A DNA stretch of 64,000 nucleotides from Amyelois transitella (lineage: Eukaryota > Arthropoda > Insecta > Lepidoptera > Pyralidae), in NCBI RefSeq assembly GCF_032362555.1, contig NC_083505.1:9167501-9231500 (forward strand), written 5' to 3'. Within the stretch, counting starts at the first letter, position 1. Every line of letters starts with the position of its first letter. Positions 10,026 to 22,500 of this stretch are shown here, piece after piece. The notes beneath the pieces are model-generated. The model had not been told where the DNA came from. It was given only the letters and a program-made list of their open reading frames with translations, and searched no databases. The translations under genes were made by a program, and so were the position numbers.

Positions 10026-11296
10026 AAGCTGTTTCTTAGATGTGTATAAATGTTATATAAGAGTTCTTGAAAAAATCTCAATGAAGATTACCTAATATTT
10101 GCATATAGGCTATGTAAAGCTGTTAAATTTATTCTTTTATTAAATAGTATGTATTATTTAGAGAACTATGTTTAGTGGTTTTATATTAATATATTTTTTT
10201 TAATCTTGTCATGGGTGCCAGCACATAAGCTGTCACTTTAGTGGCAACATGAGCAGTACACCATAATGTAACATCTGGATGAGAAATGTTTTGGACCAAA
10301 CTATTTTTTCAGAACTCACATTTCCTAAATCAGGGTTGGGCACCAGACTATTCTCTAAGTAAAGTTCACAATTCTGGGATATACTTGGCCCATCTGGCCA
10401 AGGTATGTGACAGTAAGACAAAAAACACATGTAAGTTTTCTACATTGTGCTTGACTGAGAAAGGAGACCAGTGTTTGAATTTCCACGAGAGGGACAGAAA
10501 ATAGATTAAAAAGGATCTATTGAATGTTAAAAGGAAAACCTAAAATGCATTTCGTCTGCGACACTATGTGATGGTGTAAATTGGTTCTTGTCATGCTGCG
10601 CTGCAGAAGCAACACATCATGCTGTCATGCTGCAGATGTTAATGTATTGGGTAAAGGTATTTTAATTTAATGGCAATACTTTTATTAAACAAACATTTAT
10701 TGAGATGAAACTTATTAACACATTTATTATATTTGGCAGGTATTTTAACTTAACACTAAACTAATGGAGATCAAAATATAACCATAATTGCATACAACAT
10801 ATAGGTATTTTATAATTTCTTATATTAGTAATACTTGAGCAAGAACATTTGAATTTGGCGTACAGACATTAACGCGAGTAACCTGGTTGTACTTACATTT
10901 AGACCCATCATATAACCACTGCTGATATTCTTATTTCAAACTTAATAACTCTGTTAGTTACTGTTTGTATACAAATATGACAATTATTTAACGACGATTT
11001 TATTATATCTATGTACCATTTAGAAACTAAAGATGCAATAGAATTTGTAATGTTTAACTTTGATACATCTATATTTTAAACTTGTTTCACACAAATACAG
11101 CATAGAACATTAGTAACGGCTCTATTTATTAACAATCTCATATTATGGATTTATCGAATTTTATTTGAGGATATAAAGAAACAAATGTAAAGAATACTCT
11201 TTGAAATGTGCACATTTGGAACAGTTTATTGGAAGCTATGTAGCTGGATCGCAAATCAAACCACCTAAACATTAGAATTTCCAAAATATTGTTCTT
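10026..11296. other. Intergenic between convergent mRpL10 and Mkx 3' ends
   Basis: This must contain both 3' UTRs. No canonical AATAAA lies immediately after the mRpL10 stop. The frames at 10233-10504 on both strands show no family features, and I see nothing else recognisable. Confidence 0.4.
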
Positions 11297-13090
11297 TCAT
11301 GGCGCTGTTAGACGTCTGGTAGCACTAGCCAATGTGGTTAGAGCCATTGCAGCCTCTACTTCATCTCGGTCATGGCGGGTTGTGTTGACTGCTCGTTGCA
11401 TTTTGTTCTCCGGCTTTCGTCGTTTTCCGTCCGCCCACCATGAGTAATTGGTTTCGCTGGGTTGAAAGCGGGCTGCACTCTCTAACCACTTGCTGAGCAG
11501 TAATGGACTTGAAACACTATTGGACTCCGCAAGATTGCAATTATCGTGCATAACATTATAAGAGTTGTTATTTATATTATCGCTTCTTTCTTTAGAAATG
11601 GACGATGAATCTGAATCATACTCCGGGTGCTGTGTTTGTTCTGGACTGTTGTTCGTACTGTGGGCCAAGTCGATCGATCCTGTTTTGGGACTGGCTTGTT
11701 CGTTTTCGCTCCATATGCTATCGTCAGAGCAAATGCTAAATTGCTCAACATTTCCCTGTGCACGGTCGTTATATGTGCGTATAAGATGTCCCCATGTTTG
11801 TTGATTTCGTTCAGCATTCACATTTTTTAGCTTTCTTCTCCAGTTAGCAAACCAATTGCAAATCTGAAAATGAAATCACAAGTTTCGATTTTTTATGGCA
11901 GATATTCGTGACTTATCTAGTTCCTGACATGGTGTCGTTCATACTACTATCTATAGTTCATACATATTTATCATTGAAAGTGTCTTTAACTAATATTCTT
12001 TTTTTTCTTGTTTTATGCATTAGGCATAAAAACTACCATAACAGAAATAATAAGCTACTTTAAGTAACGCCTCAGACCCCTATGTCATTTGACACTTATA
12101 AAAAACGACACGTTATACTAAAATTGTAAAGAGACGTCGTTGTTAACAAAGCAGTTACAAAAATAGTGCCTATATAGGTACAAGAAGCAAATCTTGGCAG
12201 TATGCCAATTAGGTTGTCGTAGGAACCAATGTGTAAGGAACAGCAATCCGGAAAGTTGAAAACTTGCACATCTAAGTTTTTACAATATTAGGTTTAAATG
12301 ATGGACCTTCCTAGTGCGCATGCATTTTTATACCAAAGGGCTAACCCTTTGGTATATTCAAACCTAAGTTTGAATCGTAACCCAACCCATGTCCGGTTTT
12401 GGATTTCGGGTCATGTTCGTAATAAACCTTAATTTTAAATACTTAAAATACATGAAAATAAAACGTAGACTACGTACCTACCTACAAGGTACCTAGTTTT
12501 TTGACTTTTTAAGTGGGCCACTGCTGGGAAAACTGGGTTATTCAAAGTCAACTTAACACGATATACCTACTAGGTTCATGCATGTGTAATAAAAAAAAGC
12601 ACTTACTTGAATATATGTAAGCCCTGTTTCGTTGGAAAGAAACTTTTTTTCTTCTCTGTTTGGGTATGGGTTTTCTCTACGCCGAACGAGCCAATCTTTT
12701 AAATATCTCTTGATTTCTGGAGTAAATAATCTTTTTTGAGGTCTTTGGCCTGCCACTAAACTTCGCCTGAAAGTTATGTTAAAAGTTTTATAAAAGGAAA
12801 CATGTTTTGTCGCGTAAACACTATGGACGTATTTCAGCATGAAGACTTGACAGTGCAGTGCTCTACAATTCAGTTTACTACAATTTCGTGCGTGACTCAC
12901 AAAGAAATTGCAATCCATTAAAATGTTCAGATTAAAAATAATAGGCTAGTGATAGAAAAGTTATAAATTTCACTGACCTGGTGTATCGTCTGTTTCTTAC
13001 GGGGCGTAGGGACTTGCCATTATCATCTTTGGTCTGCAGTCTATCCATGGATTCTGCTTTCGATTCGAAAGTTTTTTGAATAAGAGTCAT
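11297..13090 (-). CDS. Mkx: Mohawk-type TALE homeobox transcription factor
   Basis: There are three exons on the minus strand: 13090-12978, 12766-12607 and 11863-11297. Phases 2 and 0 join cleanly to give 279 residues. The homeodomain spans about residues 46-108. It has the TALE three-residue extension (ENPYP, 69-73), and the recognition helix QICNWFANWRRKLK contains W95, F96 and N98. Alanine between WF and N, followed by 'WGHLIRTYNDRAQGNVEQFS' and 'CSDDS', matches Mohawk rather than Iroquois, Meis or TGIF. In vertebrates MKX represses transcription and controls tendon and muscle differentiation; the Drosophila counterpart is CG11617. The C-terminus is Ser/Asn-rich and of low complexity. The start ATG at 13090 is supported by an in-frame stop shortly upstream, just after an acceptor, so further 5' exons should be untranslated. 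Confidence 0.92.
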
Positions 13091-13712
13091 CGGTCTGTGT
13101 CTAAGACAATTCTAAGCTGAAAGCAATCCTTTGAATGAAGAACAGATTTTGACTTCAGCACGTGCAAAGGGCACCACAACTTGCGACACAACTCGTGTCT
13201 CGCAACACTGCCGCTGCGGGGGATGGTTACTGATCTATTAAAAAAATAAGGACATGATGACATAAATAGATTGACTTTCGAACAGAATAAAACACTGTCT
13301 AATTAGTGTGACCAGTTAAATAGGCAGTGCATTGTGGCCTGTATATACGTTGATGTAACCGAAACATGACGGTCACATTCCTTAGTTCACTTTTAGATGT
13401 TATTAGCCCTCGAATGCTCCCAGACATAAAAAATAATATTATTTCGCTGAATAATTTTACCACGAGAGACGAGCTTTAAATATGTAACTTTTATTGTAAT
13501 AATATAGGCAGTAAACATAGAAAAGAACCAAAAACATGCTAACTATTACGTGTGCTCTCGAGGGTCAATGTTCTTGTTTTTGAAAGGTGTTTATTAAATT
13601 TCATATCATTTACATTTTTATCATTTTTGAGTCGTCTTTCGTGCCCTCGTGATGGTTTTTGGCAAATTAATTTTTGCATGAAAATCAGTAGTGACAGTGT
13701 GAGAGTACATAC

Positions 13713-13814
13713 CTGGATGCGGGAAAGCTCACGGACTGTGTGAAAATGGCGTCGGATAAGCGGGCGACTGTAGCGCCGCGGCGCGGGCGCATCGGCGGGC
13801 TGCTGCAAATTCAT
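13713..13814 (-). other. Candidate 5' untranslated exon of Mkx
   Basis: A GC- and CpG-rich patch unlike its AT-rich surroundings ends on the minus strand with a good donor (CATCCAG|GTATGT, GT at 13712-13711). An acceptor lies just upstream of the Mkx start exon (ATTGCTTTCAG-type, about 13117). The frame running through it meets an in-frame TAG before the Mkx ATG, so it is best read as untranslated leader. The outer limit is unknown. Confidence 0.45.
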
Positions 13815-16520
13815 GTTATTTCAGGATGTCTCCCGCGATGTCTTTAAAAACTGATCACAGCAGATAGTGTCGTAGCGTGTGATATAGGTGCATTACATGT
13901 TTACTGATTTGCATTGTGTCTTAGCCACAGCTTTACTTGTGTAGTAGAAGTGAATCATCGTGAAGTACAATTAAAACTAGGTATTGTGTTTACAGAAAAG
14001 AGGTTTCTAATTTATTGCAGTCTAGCGTTAGCTCTAGAAATAAGTAAGTACCTTAATTTAAATTATTGATACAGTTATTGCCCAATTCTAGGAATTCATG
14101 AAATATTTTTGTAATCGATTCGATATTTTCAATGATGTTCTGATTTCTATAATTTTTAAAATTAACATATGTACATATAGTCACTTCTATATCACTTGTT
14201 AGAGAGAGCCAACAGTCTAAAAGACAGATTGGCCACGTTCAGCTATTATAAGGCTTAATGGTAGAATTGAGATTCAAATAGAGACAGGTTGCTAGCCCAT
14301 CGACTACAAAAAGAATCTCAAGTTTTAAGACAACCTCTAGTTTAAAAAAAATATGTAAGTATTTTTCTTGGTTTATTAATTGTTAGATAACTTCATCTTT
14401 TTGATATTTTTGAGAAACATATGTAACATTATTATGCTCTATAACCCGTCTTGGGATATGTGCAATTCAATAATAGAATAGGATCAATAATGTTTGAGCA
14501 AAATTGCTAACAGAAATACCTACTTACTACGTACGGGTAATAAGAGCTTTCTTTAGAAAATTTTTTCGGTATATCATTTTGTGTCATAAATGTGTGCCGT
14601 AAATCTATTAAAACAATTATTAAAAGCTCTGGTGTAGTGTTATTCTTTGGGTATTAATTCGACATAAATTATTTAGGGATAGCACTAGTAGGAACTTAGG
14701 AATTAAACTTTTTTAATAGTTATTTATCGGCATTTTTTCTATCAGATTCTGAGTTGTATTATTGTCAAACACGAGATTAGATAAAAACGGTACTCGTTCT
14801 CAAATTAAAACTGCTCTTTCTAATATTATCCGTATTCTAATATCAACGTATAAAATGAAAGATGGCTTTGGTGTGATATTTTGTAAACTAAGTGTTTTTA
14901 TTGAAGTAAGGCTTTTTCGCCGTGTAGTACAGTACCTACTTAGTGTGCGGCAAAGCCCAAGAAAATTTAAGAGTTGAATTTGGGGCCTTGCAACATTTAA
15001 TACGCTGCGAGTATTGGATATCTTTTGTAGGATCTAGTTTCAATCGCTTTTTGCTGCTCATTCCAATTTGGACGTTTTTTATTGGTGTATTTAATCCTGA
15101 AATCTATGAAATCCCCTAAGTTACATAGAGCATTTTAATATTGAATTAAAAGCAAAGTTTTTCCAAAACTCCACTTGGGGAAATATGGTAAATTCCTTCT
15201 TTGATGCTGGTCTGATAGTGAAGTAAAAAACAGCGTGTGAAAGTTTTTTCCGCACCGACCGATTTATATTCAATAAATATAATTAATAACATCCTCCTTT
15301 TTTAGGCAAAAGACTCGTCACATATTTCGGTCTATATTCAATTTCATTCACACTCATTCATAACTTAAAAGTGGCCATTGAGTTCTTTTGACACCGAAGG
15401 CGTTGATATATCGCGGCATTGAAAGAGGAAATTCGTTTGGAATGGTTTTAGTTGGTTTTTGAAAACGACCTACCTCCCAATAGAAAGATTTTTTTTAAGT
15501 TCATGATATCTTTATTTAATTTTTTAATCCCAAAAATATAAAGTTTTAAGAGCCGTGTGGGTTTTTTTACTTACCTATAGGTATATTATTATTTATCCTG
15601 CTTAGATCTAGGATTTGTGTCCAAATTGTCTAAACTTCGCGGTATGCAATCGGCAGTGAAATTTAAGAGTCTACAAAAACCTACGTTTTCTTTATAAACT
15701 ATAATTTAAGGCTTAAAGCCTTACAGGCTATGCATATCAAGAAATGTAGGTACCTAACAATAATAAAATTGATCTATCAAAAAATAGAATTTGGAGTCGA
15801 GTAATTAAATCTGTATAAAAACTTTCTCACAAGAAAGTATTTTTAAAAATAGTTACGGTCGTCAGTCGAATTATGACCATGACATAGAAATGTAAACGCT
15901 TTCATGCGGGTCTCCATAATTGTACTTACTTACCTAGTTGAAGCAAATAAATACGCTGTCCATGACTGAAAATTGTTAAAATTTGCATCGACCTTCTTTC
16001 CATATGGCGCTTGACGCAGACGTTGGCGAGTATTTCATCATCGTTCGTCGCAAGCCCATGATTGATGGGTGTTTCACTTTGTTGAGTGAGGACATTATTT
16101 ATTTAGCTATCCTTTACCAGGTGTTTCAGGTTTTAGATCACAGGTTTCCATTCTCGTTTGCCAGTTGTCCCTATCGAAAGCCCGGGAGGGGGTTTTTCTG
16201 CGTCTCTTTCCGGTACATAGGTGTTTTGCGACGCTATCTCTACATGTAGCGGTCGCCCCGCAATCCACAAGTCCTCAAATTCACATGCGCCGTGGCGACT
16301 GTTCGGCGGAGTCGTATCGCGGCATTTGACGTCAACAAGTTACTAGTTCGCCCGTAAAAATGGTAACAGAAAATGATTCAGTCGTCTAAGAGAATCCGTG
16401 GTGTGTACAGTGGCTAGTATCCTGCGGGAACAAGTAACGTGCCAGCCGCGGGCTATTCATTCACTTCACAGTTAGTAACACGTGCGTGTGTAAACCGGTG
16501 CGTGATTGATTTTTTGCGGA
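13815..16520. other. Intergenic between divergent Mkx and LAT genes
   Basis: This interval should contain the Mkx promoter (right of 13814) and the LAT promoter and 5' UTR. GC content rises from about 15,980 to 16,520, directly before the LAT start codon, consistent with its promoter and leader. I see no supportable exon in between. Confidence 0.45.
14171..14335 (-). repeat. SINE copy, degraded at one end
   Basis: The copy starts at 'tatagtcacttctatatcac' and continues with gccaacagtctaaaagac, attgagattcaaatag and gctagcccatcgac before decaying near 14335. Its head, equivalent to the GGTTCCCGGCACC end of full copies, is missing. Confidence 0.7.
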
Positions 16521-19500
16521 ATGGGCGAAGAATCCCAAGCCGACGACGGTAAAGTTGTATTAAAACGTAAAATAACGTTATTTAATGGAGTGGGTATCAT
16601 TATTGGGACTATTATTGGCTCCGGGATTTTTATTTCTCCGACCGGCGTGTTTTTGAATACTAAGTAAGTACTTATTTCATGGAAACATAAAGCATGAGTG
16701 CATAAAGGTTTATAATACCTACTAAGTTTTTCACTTTCAGTCTTCTTCTATGATAGATAAGCCGGAAAGGGATTTTGGAAAGTTTTGTAGTAAGTAGTTT
16801 GCCAATAAATTAAATAATATTTCATGTGAATAGTAATGCCGAGTGTCTTTAATGGTAACTGGGAAAAACTTCAGAAAGAAATATATATGCAGTTGCGATT
16901 TAAAAACTTAAATAAGTAGGTAGAAAATAATACTCGTAAGAAAACTAAGTCGTGTATTTAAAAAACAACCCTACCTATTCGTTTAGGTATACTTAATTAA
17001 AGATATAATTTTGATTCAAGTTATGAAAATATCGTTTAATATTATGACGGCATTATCTTTCACAAGAATTTAAATTTCGCTTAGGTAGTATCGAAGTTTA
17101 GGTAGAAAATTAAGGAATAAGTACGGTCTTACACTTTAGTTGGTCTTTGTCTTTGAATAACGGCCTGTCTACTTACCTGTTATAGGTAGGTACCTAACCT
17201 GGGTCTTTTTAAAAATAATCTATAACTAATTTACGTGCTAGCTACGTAGATGATTGAGCCTCAAAAGTATAGTGATTACATGAGCCGCAATCAAACTATG
17301 GAAAGTTACAGTATGATAGGTACCTAAGTACTATATTTACATTGGTAGATTTTATACAAACTTATGTCGCGTTTTTTGTCGCAAGATGTACCTAACTAGT
17401 TACCTACTGAACAATGCAAGTGCAACAAGTATGCTACTCTATGTTGTCACACAGTTGTCCTTCAATTAATTATTTATGGGCCTAACTATTGGTTTAAAAC
17501 TTGTAAGAGATCAGGAAGCGGGTGTAAACTCATCCATTACGGAATAGACAGTCAATGGTAACAAGACTCGGAGGCACTCAGCTAGGTGTCTTTACGAAGG
17601 AATTGAGATTCAGAAGGTTAGAACGTTGCCGGCCAAGACTGCGAGAAGTAATCAGGTAGGCAGGTAAATAGCTGGCTGTGGCACACCTTTTTTTCTTAGC
17701 TACCGGACCAGCATAGCAGTTATAAAGATTTGTCGACATAATTCTATACTGTATCTACGCTGTCTATATCGAGGTTAACTGCAAACTGGGTGCTAACAGC
17801 ATGGACTTGTTAGGAAGGTACTTTACATACCTATCTACTGGTAGGTCGCTGAACGCTAAACGTCCGACTTGGCAACGAGTCCAAGGTTGAATTTTAACAG
17901 AAAATTTCGAGACCATCTCTTAATGCGAATATATATCCTAGTTTTGACCGAAAATATTACTAATTTTAAAAAAATATCTACTTTTATTAACTGCTTTCAA
18001 AGAAAGGTGGTTCTCAGTTTGACCTGAATGTACTCGTATGTATGTATGTTTCCGAAATCTCGCGTTCCGCTGAACCGATTTTGATACAGTTTTAAGAAAA
18101 GATAGTAGTAGTATATCAGTAGTTCCTGAGATTAGCGCGTTCAAATAAACAAACTCTTCAGCTTTATAATATTAGTATAGATGTGCTGAAATCTGTAATC
18201 CCAAATTACCAATATTACCTATCACAGAGCTTAAAGGAATTCCGATAAATTTCAAAGTTGACGGAAGCCCCGGACAAAAGTCACTTACAAAACGATATCA
18301 AGATCATACGAAAATTAAAAAGAGTGTTTAGGTATGTACTTACCTAATTTATCTAATCTTTTTGAACAAAGCATAGACACCGATATATACATACTCATAA
18401 ACAAAAAAAGTTATGAACAACAATCTTCTGAGAATGCATTGCCATCGTTTGCATAAAATTTAATATCAAGTTGCGTTCTTTGTAAGTAACTATATTAAAT
18501 TATTTATTTAACTACTACATAAGTACTACAGTCCATACTTTGTCGCAATAAACGTTTGGAAAACTAAAATAAGTTACTTACACTTTTTTGTAATCATAAC
18601 ATAGGTAATCTTATATTATTTCAAAGAATTTCGATCTGATTTTATAATAAAATATGGATTTATCCAGTACCTACCTATTTTTTGTAATTAAATGACATAC
18701 CTATAAATCAACAGTCAAGGATTATGCAGAATGCACCTGAAATTGTATAGGTTTTAAGAAAATGAAAAGAACAAAGGAAACTTTATAAATTCTCTAAGAT
18801 ATACAACTTTTTCTACAACTTTATTGATCCAAAGATCATGTTTATAATACACAATGACAAGCTTACATCAGTAGAACTAGTAGACCATGGTCTTTGGAAT
18901 CCTTGCACGCAGGTCATAGTTTGTATATAAGTTTAGGTAAATAGAAAACGTTATGTATGTCCTGTAAATTAGTCAGGATTCATTTGTATTTATCGAAATA
19001 ACTTCGTAAGTAAGTACAAATTTTAGCTCTAAGTAATCTATTAATTTGTTTAAATAACAGTAGATTGATTTATGTAGTTGTAAAAATATTCTTCAACACA
19101 ATAAAAACTTATTGGTTGCTTATTAATGTAAGTACCTAATACATAAATATTGGTACAAGTGTACTCTACGAACGGTTTAATATTTTTCCTTATACCAAAG
19201 TAGTTTGTTTAATGTAGTTAAGCACGTATTTACCTAAGCATGTAATGGACATTATTTTCACTAAAGATTAAAGAAAACGTTTTTCTTAAAATCGCAGTCT
19301 GTTTGGTTAGTTGATTAATTTTAAATGTATTTATTTTCTCTATATAAATATATACTTAGTACATATTCATAAATAGGTATCTAAAATGTTCAAATTTTTT
19401 TTATACTTTCTGTTTCATTGTTAAGTCTTCTGAATTCTTACCAATATTGAGATAAAAACGGTTGTACATTTACCTGTCACTTTTAGGTAAAATTAACCTA

Positions 19501-22500
19501 TACTTAGATAATGAGTAAACTCAGTTTTGCCCACTGTTGGGTCATGTACTGTTGGACAGGTAGAGGTAGGACCGCCTATGAGGTCTTGCCTCTACCTGTC
19601 CAAATAGAGCGCAAACAATGCCAAGACGATGAAGCTAAGGCAGTTTTATGAAACAAATTTGTAAACTTAAATCTATATTGTCATCAGGTCAGTCGCAGCA
19701 TCATTGTTAATATGGCTGTTCAGCGGTCTCCTGTCCACCCTCGGCGCTCTCTGCTACGCCGAACTCGGCACCTCCATCACCAGGTCAGGCGGAGACTACG
19801 CCTACATCTACACAGCATTCGGACCCCTACCAGCTTTCCTAAGGCTATGGATAGCGCTCCTCATCATCAGGCCCACCACGCAGGCCATCGTGGCCTTGAC
19901 CTTTGGCCAGTACGTCTCCAAGATCTTCTTCCCTGAGTGTGACCCGCCTGAGAACGCGATCCGGCTGCTGGCAGCTGTTTGTTTATGTAAGTAACTATTA
20001 TTTATAGGTGTCCTCGGGTTAAGTTATCGTAATTTCGCCTCCACAATGTTCTTTAGAGATAAATGGTCAAAGTTGATATGGGTTGCTAAGTTTCGTTTAG
20101 GTATTTGTTTATACCTATTCATTTTAGAAACCGCCAGCTTTGTATACGATGTGCTAAGAATTAATTATTGAGCCAACTAATTAAATAAATGTATTTCATT
20201 TAGGTGGCCAAATAAGTATTATTGCGCAAATAAAATTTTACGTATACATACGTATAGTCACGTCTATATCCCTTGCAGGGTATACAGAGCCAAAAGCCTG
20301 AAAAGCCACGTTCAGCTGTATGGCGTCATGATAGTATTGAGATTCAACAATTATAACATAATAGCAAATTGACATGACGACGGTCAATTATCTTGTATTT
20401 TACTATAACTAAATGTAGTTTTTCTAAAAGTATCTAGTTTTAATTGTAAATTCATAGTCCATACCAAGGTAAGACTTGTTGGAATTCAATCAGTCCTTTC
20501 AATACCTGCCATTTCAATGTAAATTATAATGTTTCTTTTTTTGAAAACTTGTTTGATCCTTTACATTCGAATCAAAATGTTATAAGAAAATGGAATAACT
20601 ATTTACCTAATTTATGTCCCAACCCCGTTGGAAGTATAATATTGCAATACTTAACGCAACAACTGCGTGGGAAACAGAGATCGTTACACTCTTAAGGTTA
20701 TTTAATCGATAACGGCCATTTCTCGATACATTGTGTCCTATCTTTGTGTCTAAATTAAAGTTGCACACTCTCCGAGCAATGAAATCATCGATATACAGGG
20801 ATGGTTCCGGCGATAAATTGCGGGCAATGTACTGGGTCTGACTCCTTATTGACTTCTGACACTTAAACGATGGAAGATCACCATATCCAATAAATAGGTG
20901 CGTTAACGAGTGACAACTTAATAAAATTGTTTACCAGTCTGAGAATGCGACTGATGTTTTGGCGAGAGAATGTAGGTGACAAAGATGTTTTGATTGAAAT
21001 CATTGTCTTTCTCGCGTAAACACAGTTTGTAAGATGATACGCATCTAATATCTTTGGGATACACAAAGTTTTGAATTGGAGAAGGCTTGTCGTACAGTTG
21101 GCATATTTAGTTGTAAAAAAAGGTAAACATTATCATCTGCAGCAAAAGTCCTAGTTGGGGTCCGCTATCCGACATTTCTGTTATCACTTTGTCCTGTCTG
21201 CAGCTTCTTTAGTTTTAAGAGCACTGCGCACGTTCATCATCTTTCGCTACGTTAAGCTAGGATTTTTTGCACTACCCCTGGACCGGACAAGAATGGCAAA
21301 GCTAGATGTTTGTTCCACAGATAGTTTTTAGGCATCCGCAAGGCGAACAATAAAACTAAAGAAAAAAAGCAATAAAATAACGTAGAAAAAAACGACAATC
21401 CCATTGCTTCCAAGTCACATTTGTGTTATGATTATGACCGGATCTATTGGCTGGACCCTTACTCTCAACGTTCCACTGCAGTACTTGTGGTTGAATAGAC
21501 AGCCCACAACAATCGTCCTCGTTATTCCGCTGGTATTGTTATATTACCACTTGCCATGCATTTCATCAAATTACATTTTGTGTGAGTAGAGACAAAGACG
21601 ACATTTAAATCCTCTAAAGATATGGTGTAATCCTCTATGGTGTACAGTTGAATATTCCACGCTGTGTAAAGTCGTAATAGTATAATAAAATAAGTATAAT
21701 AACTGCGACAAGTGTAAAATCTAGTATAAAGCATAATGTAGAGTCGAAAAATCATACTGAAAAAAATTATCATTGAAAATAACTGAAGTAAAATATTAAA
21801 TTTTCAACATGTACAGCCATTCCACCCAATATTTAAACTTTCCCATACTAAGACCGATCAAATGAGCAACCAATTTTGTATGGGAGAGTAAATTTTATAT
21901 TTCACTTTTTGCTATGAATTTGTTTTTATGGAAACCTATTCAGTTTCATTTAAAGCTAGTAACTTAAACTAATATAATGTGGAGTTTAAAAGTCGGCTCC
22001 GCGAAATCAATATTAAAAACTTTAGTTAATTGCAAAATTATCTGAGGTACAATGTGGAGTCGACTTGACTCTACTGCTACAACTTATCTAAAATAGGAGG
22101 TAGAGTTGACGCTTTAAACTTATCTTGAAAAAGCGACTATAAATACCCTAGTTTCAATGAATGTATTTGTTTTATTTGCACAAAACAGAGCCTTGCTCTA
22201 CCGGAGTTCGAATGCAGTGTTAATTGACAGGGGTTAGTACGAGTAGTTCAGAAACTTGTTTTAATTTATGACTTCGAATGTGAAGCGATCGCGAATAATT
22301 TAGCTGTATGTATACTGTATAGTGCTTTTAGTAGCTACAGGTACGATCCACTATTATTTTATTCTATTATAAAGTTTAGACGATCTATATCGTTACCAAA
22401 CTTTAGTAGTATTTACTTTATTATATAATGTACTTATTTAATTTTTGTGTGTCCTTCTCGAAGAGTTTTTTATTTATTGAGTTTATTATTTTAAAAGTTT

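Noticed and set aside
13539-13814. 91-codon frame as a separate protein
   Set aside because: It crosses a good splice donor at 13712; the left half is intron and the right half a probable untranslated leader.
22190-22235. tRNA-like B box (gagttcgaatgc)
   Set aside because: No A box at the correct distance and no cloverleaf could be folded.
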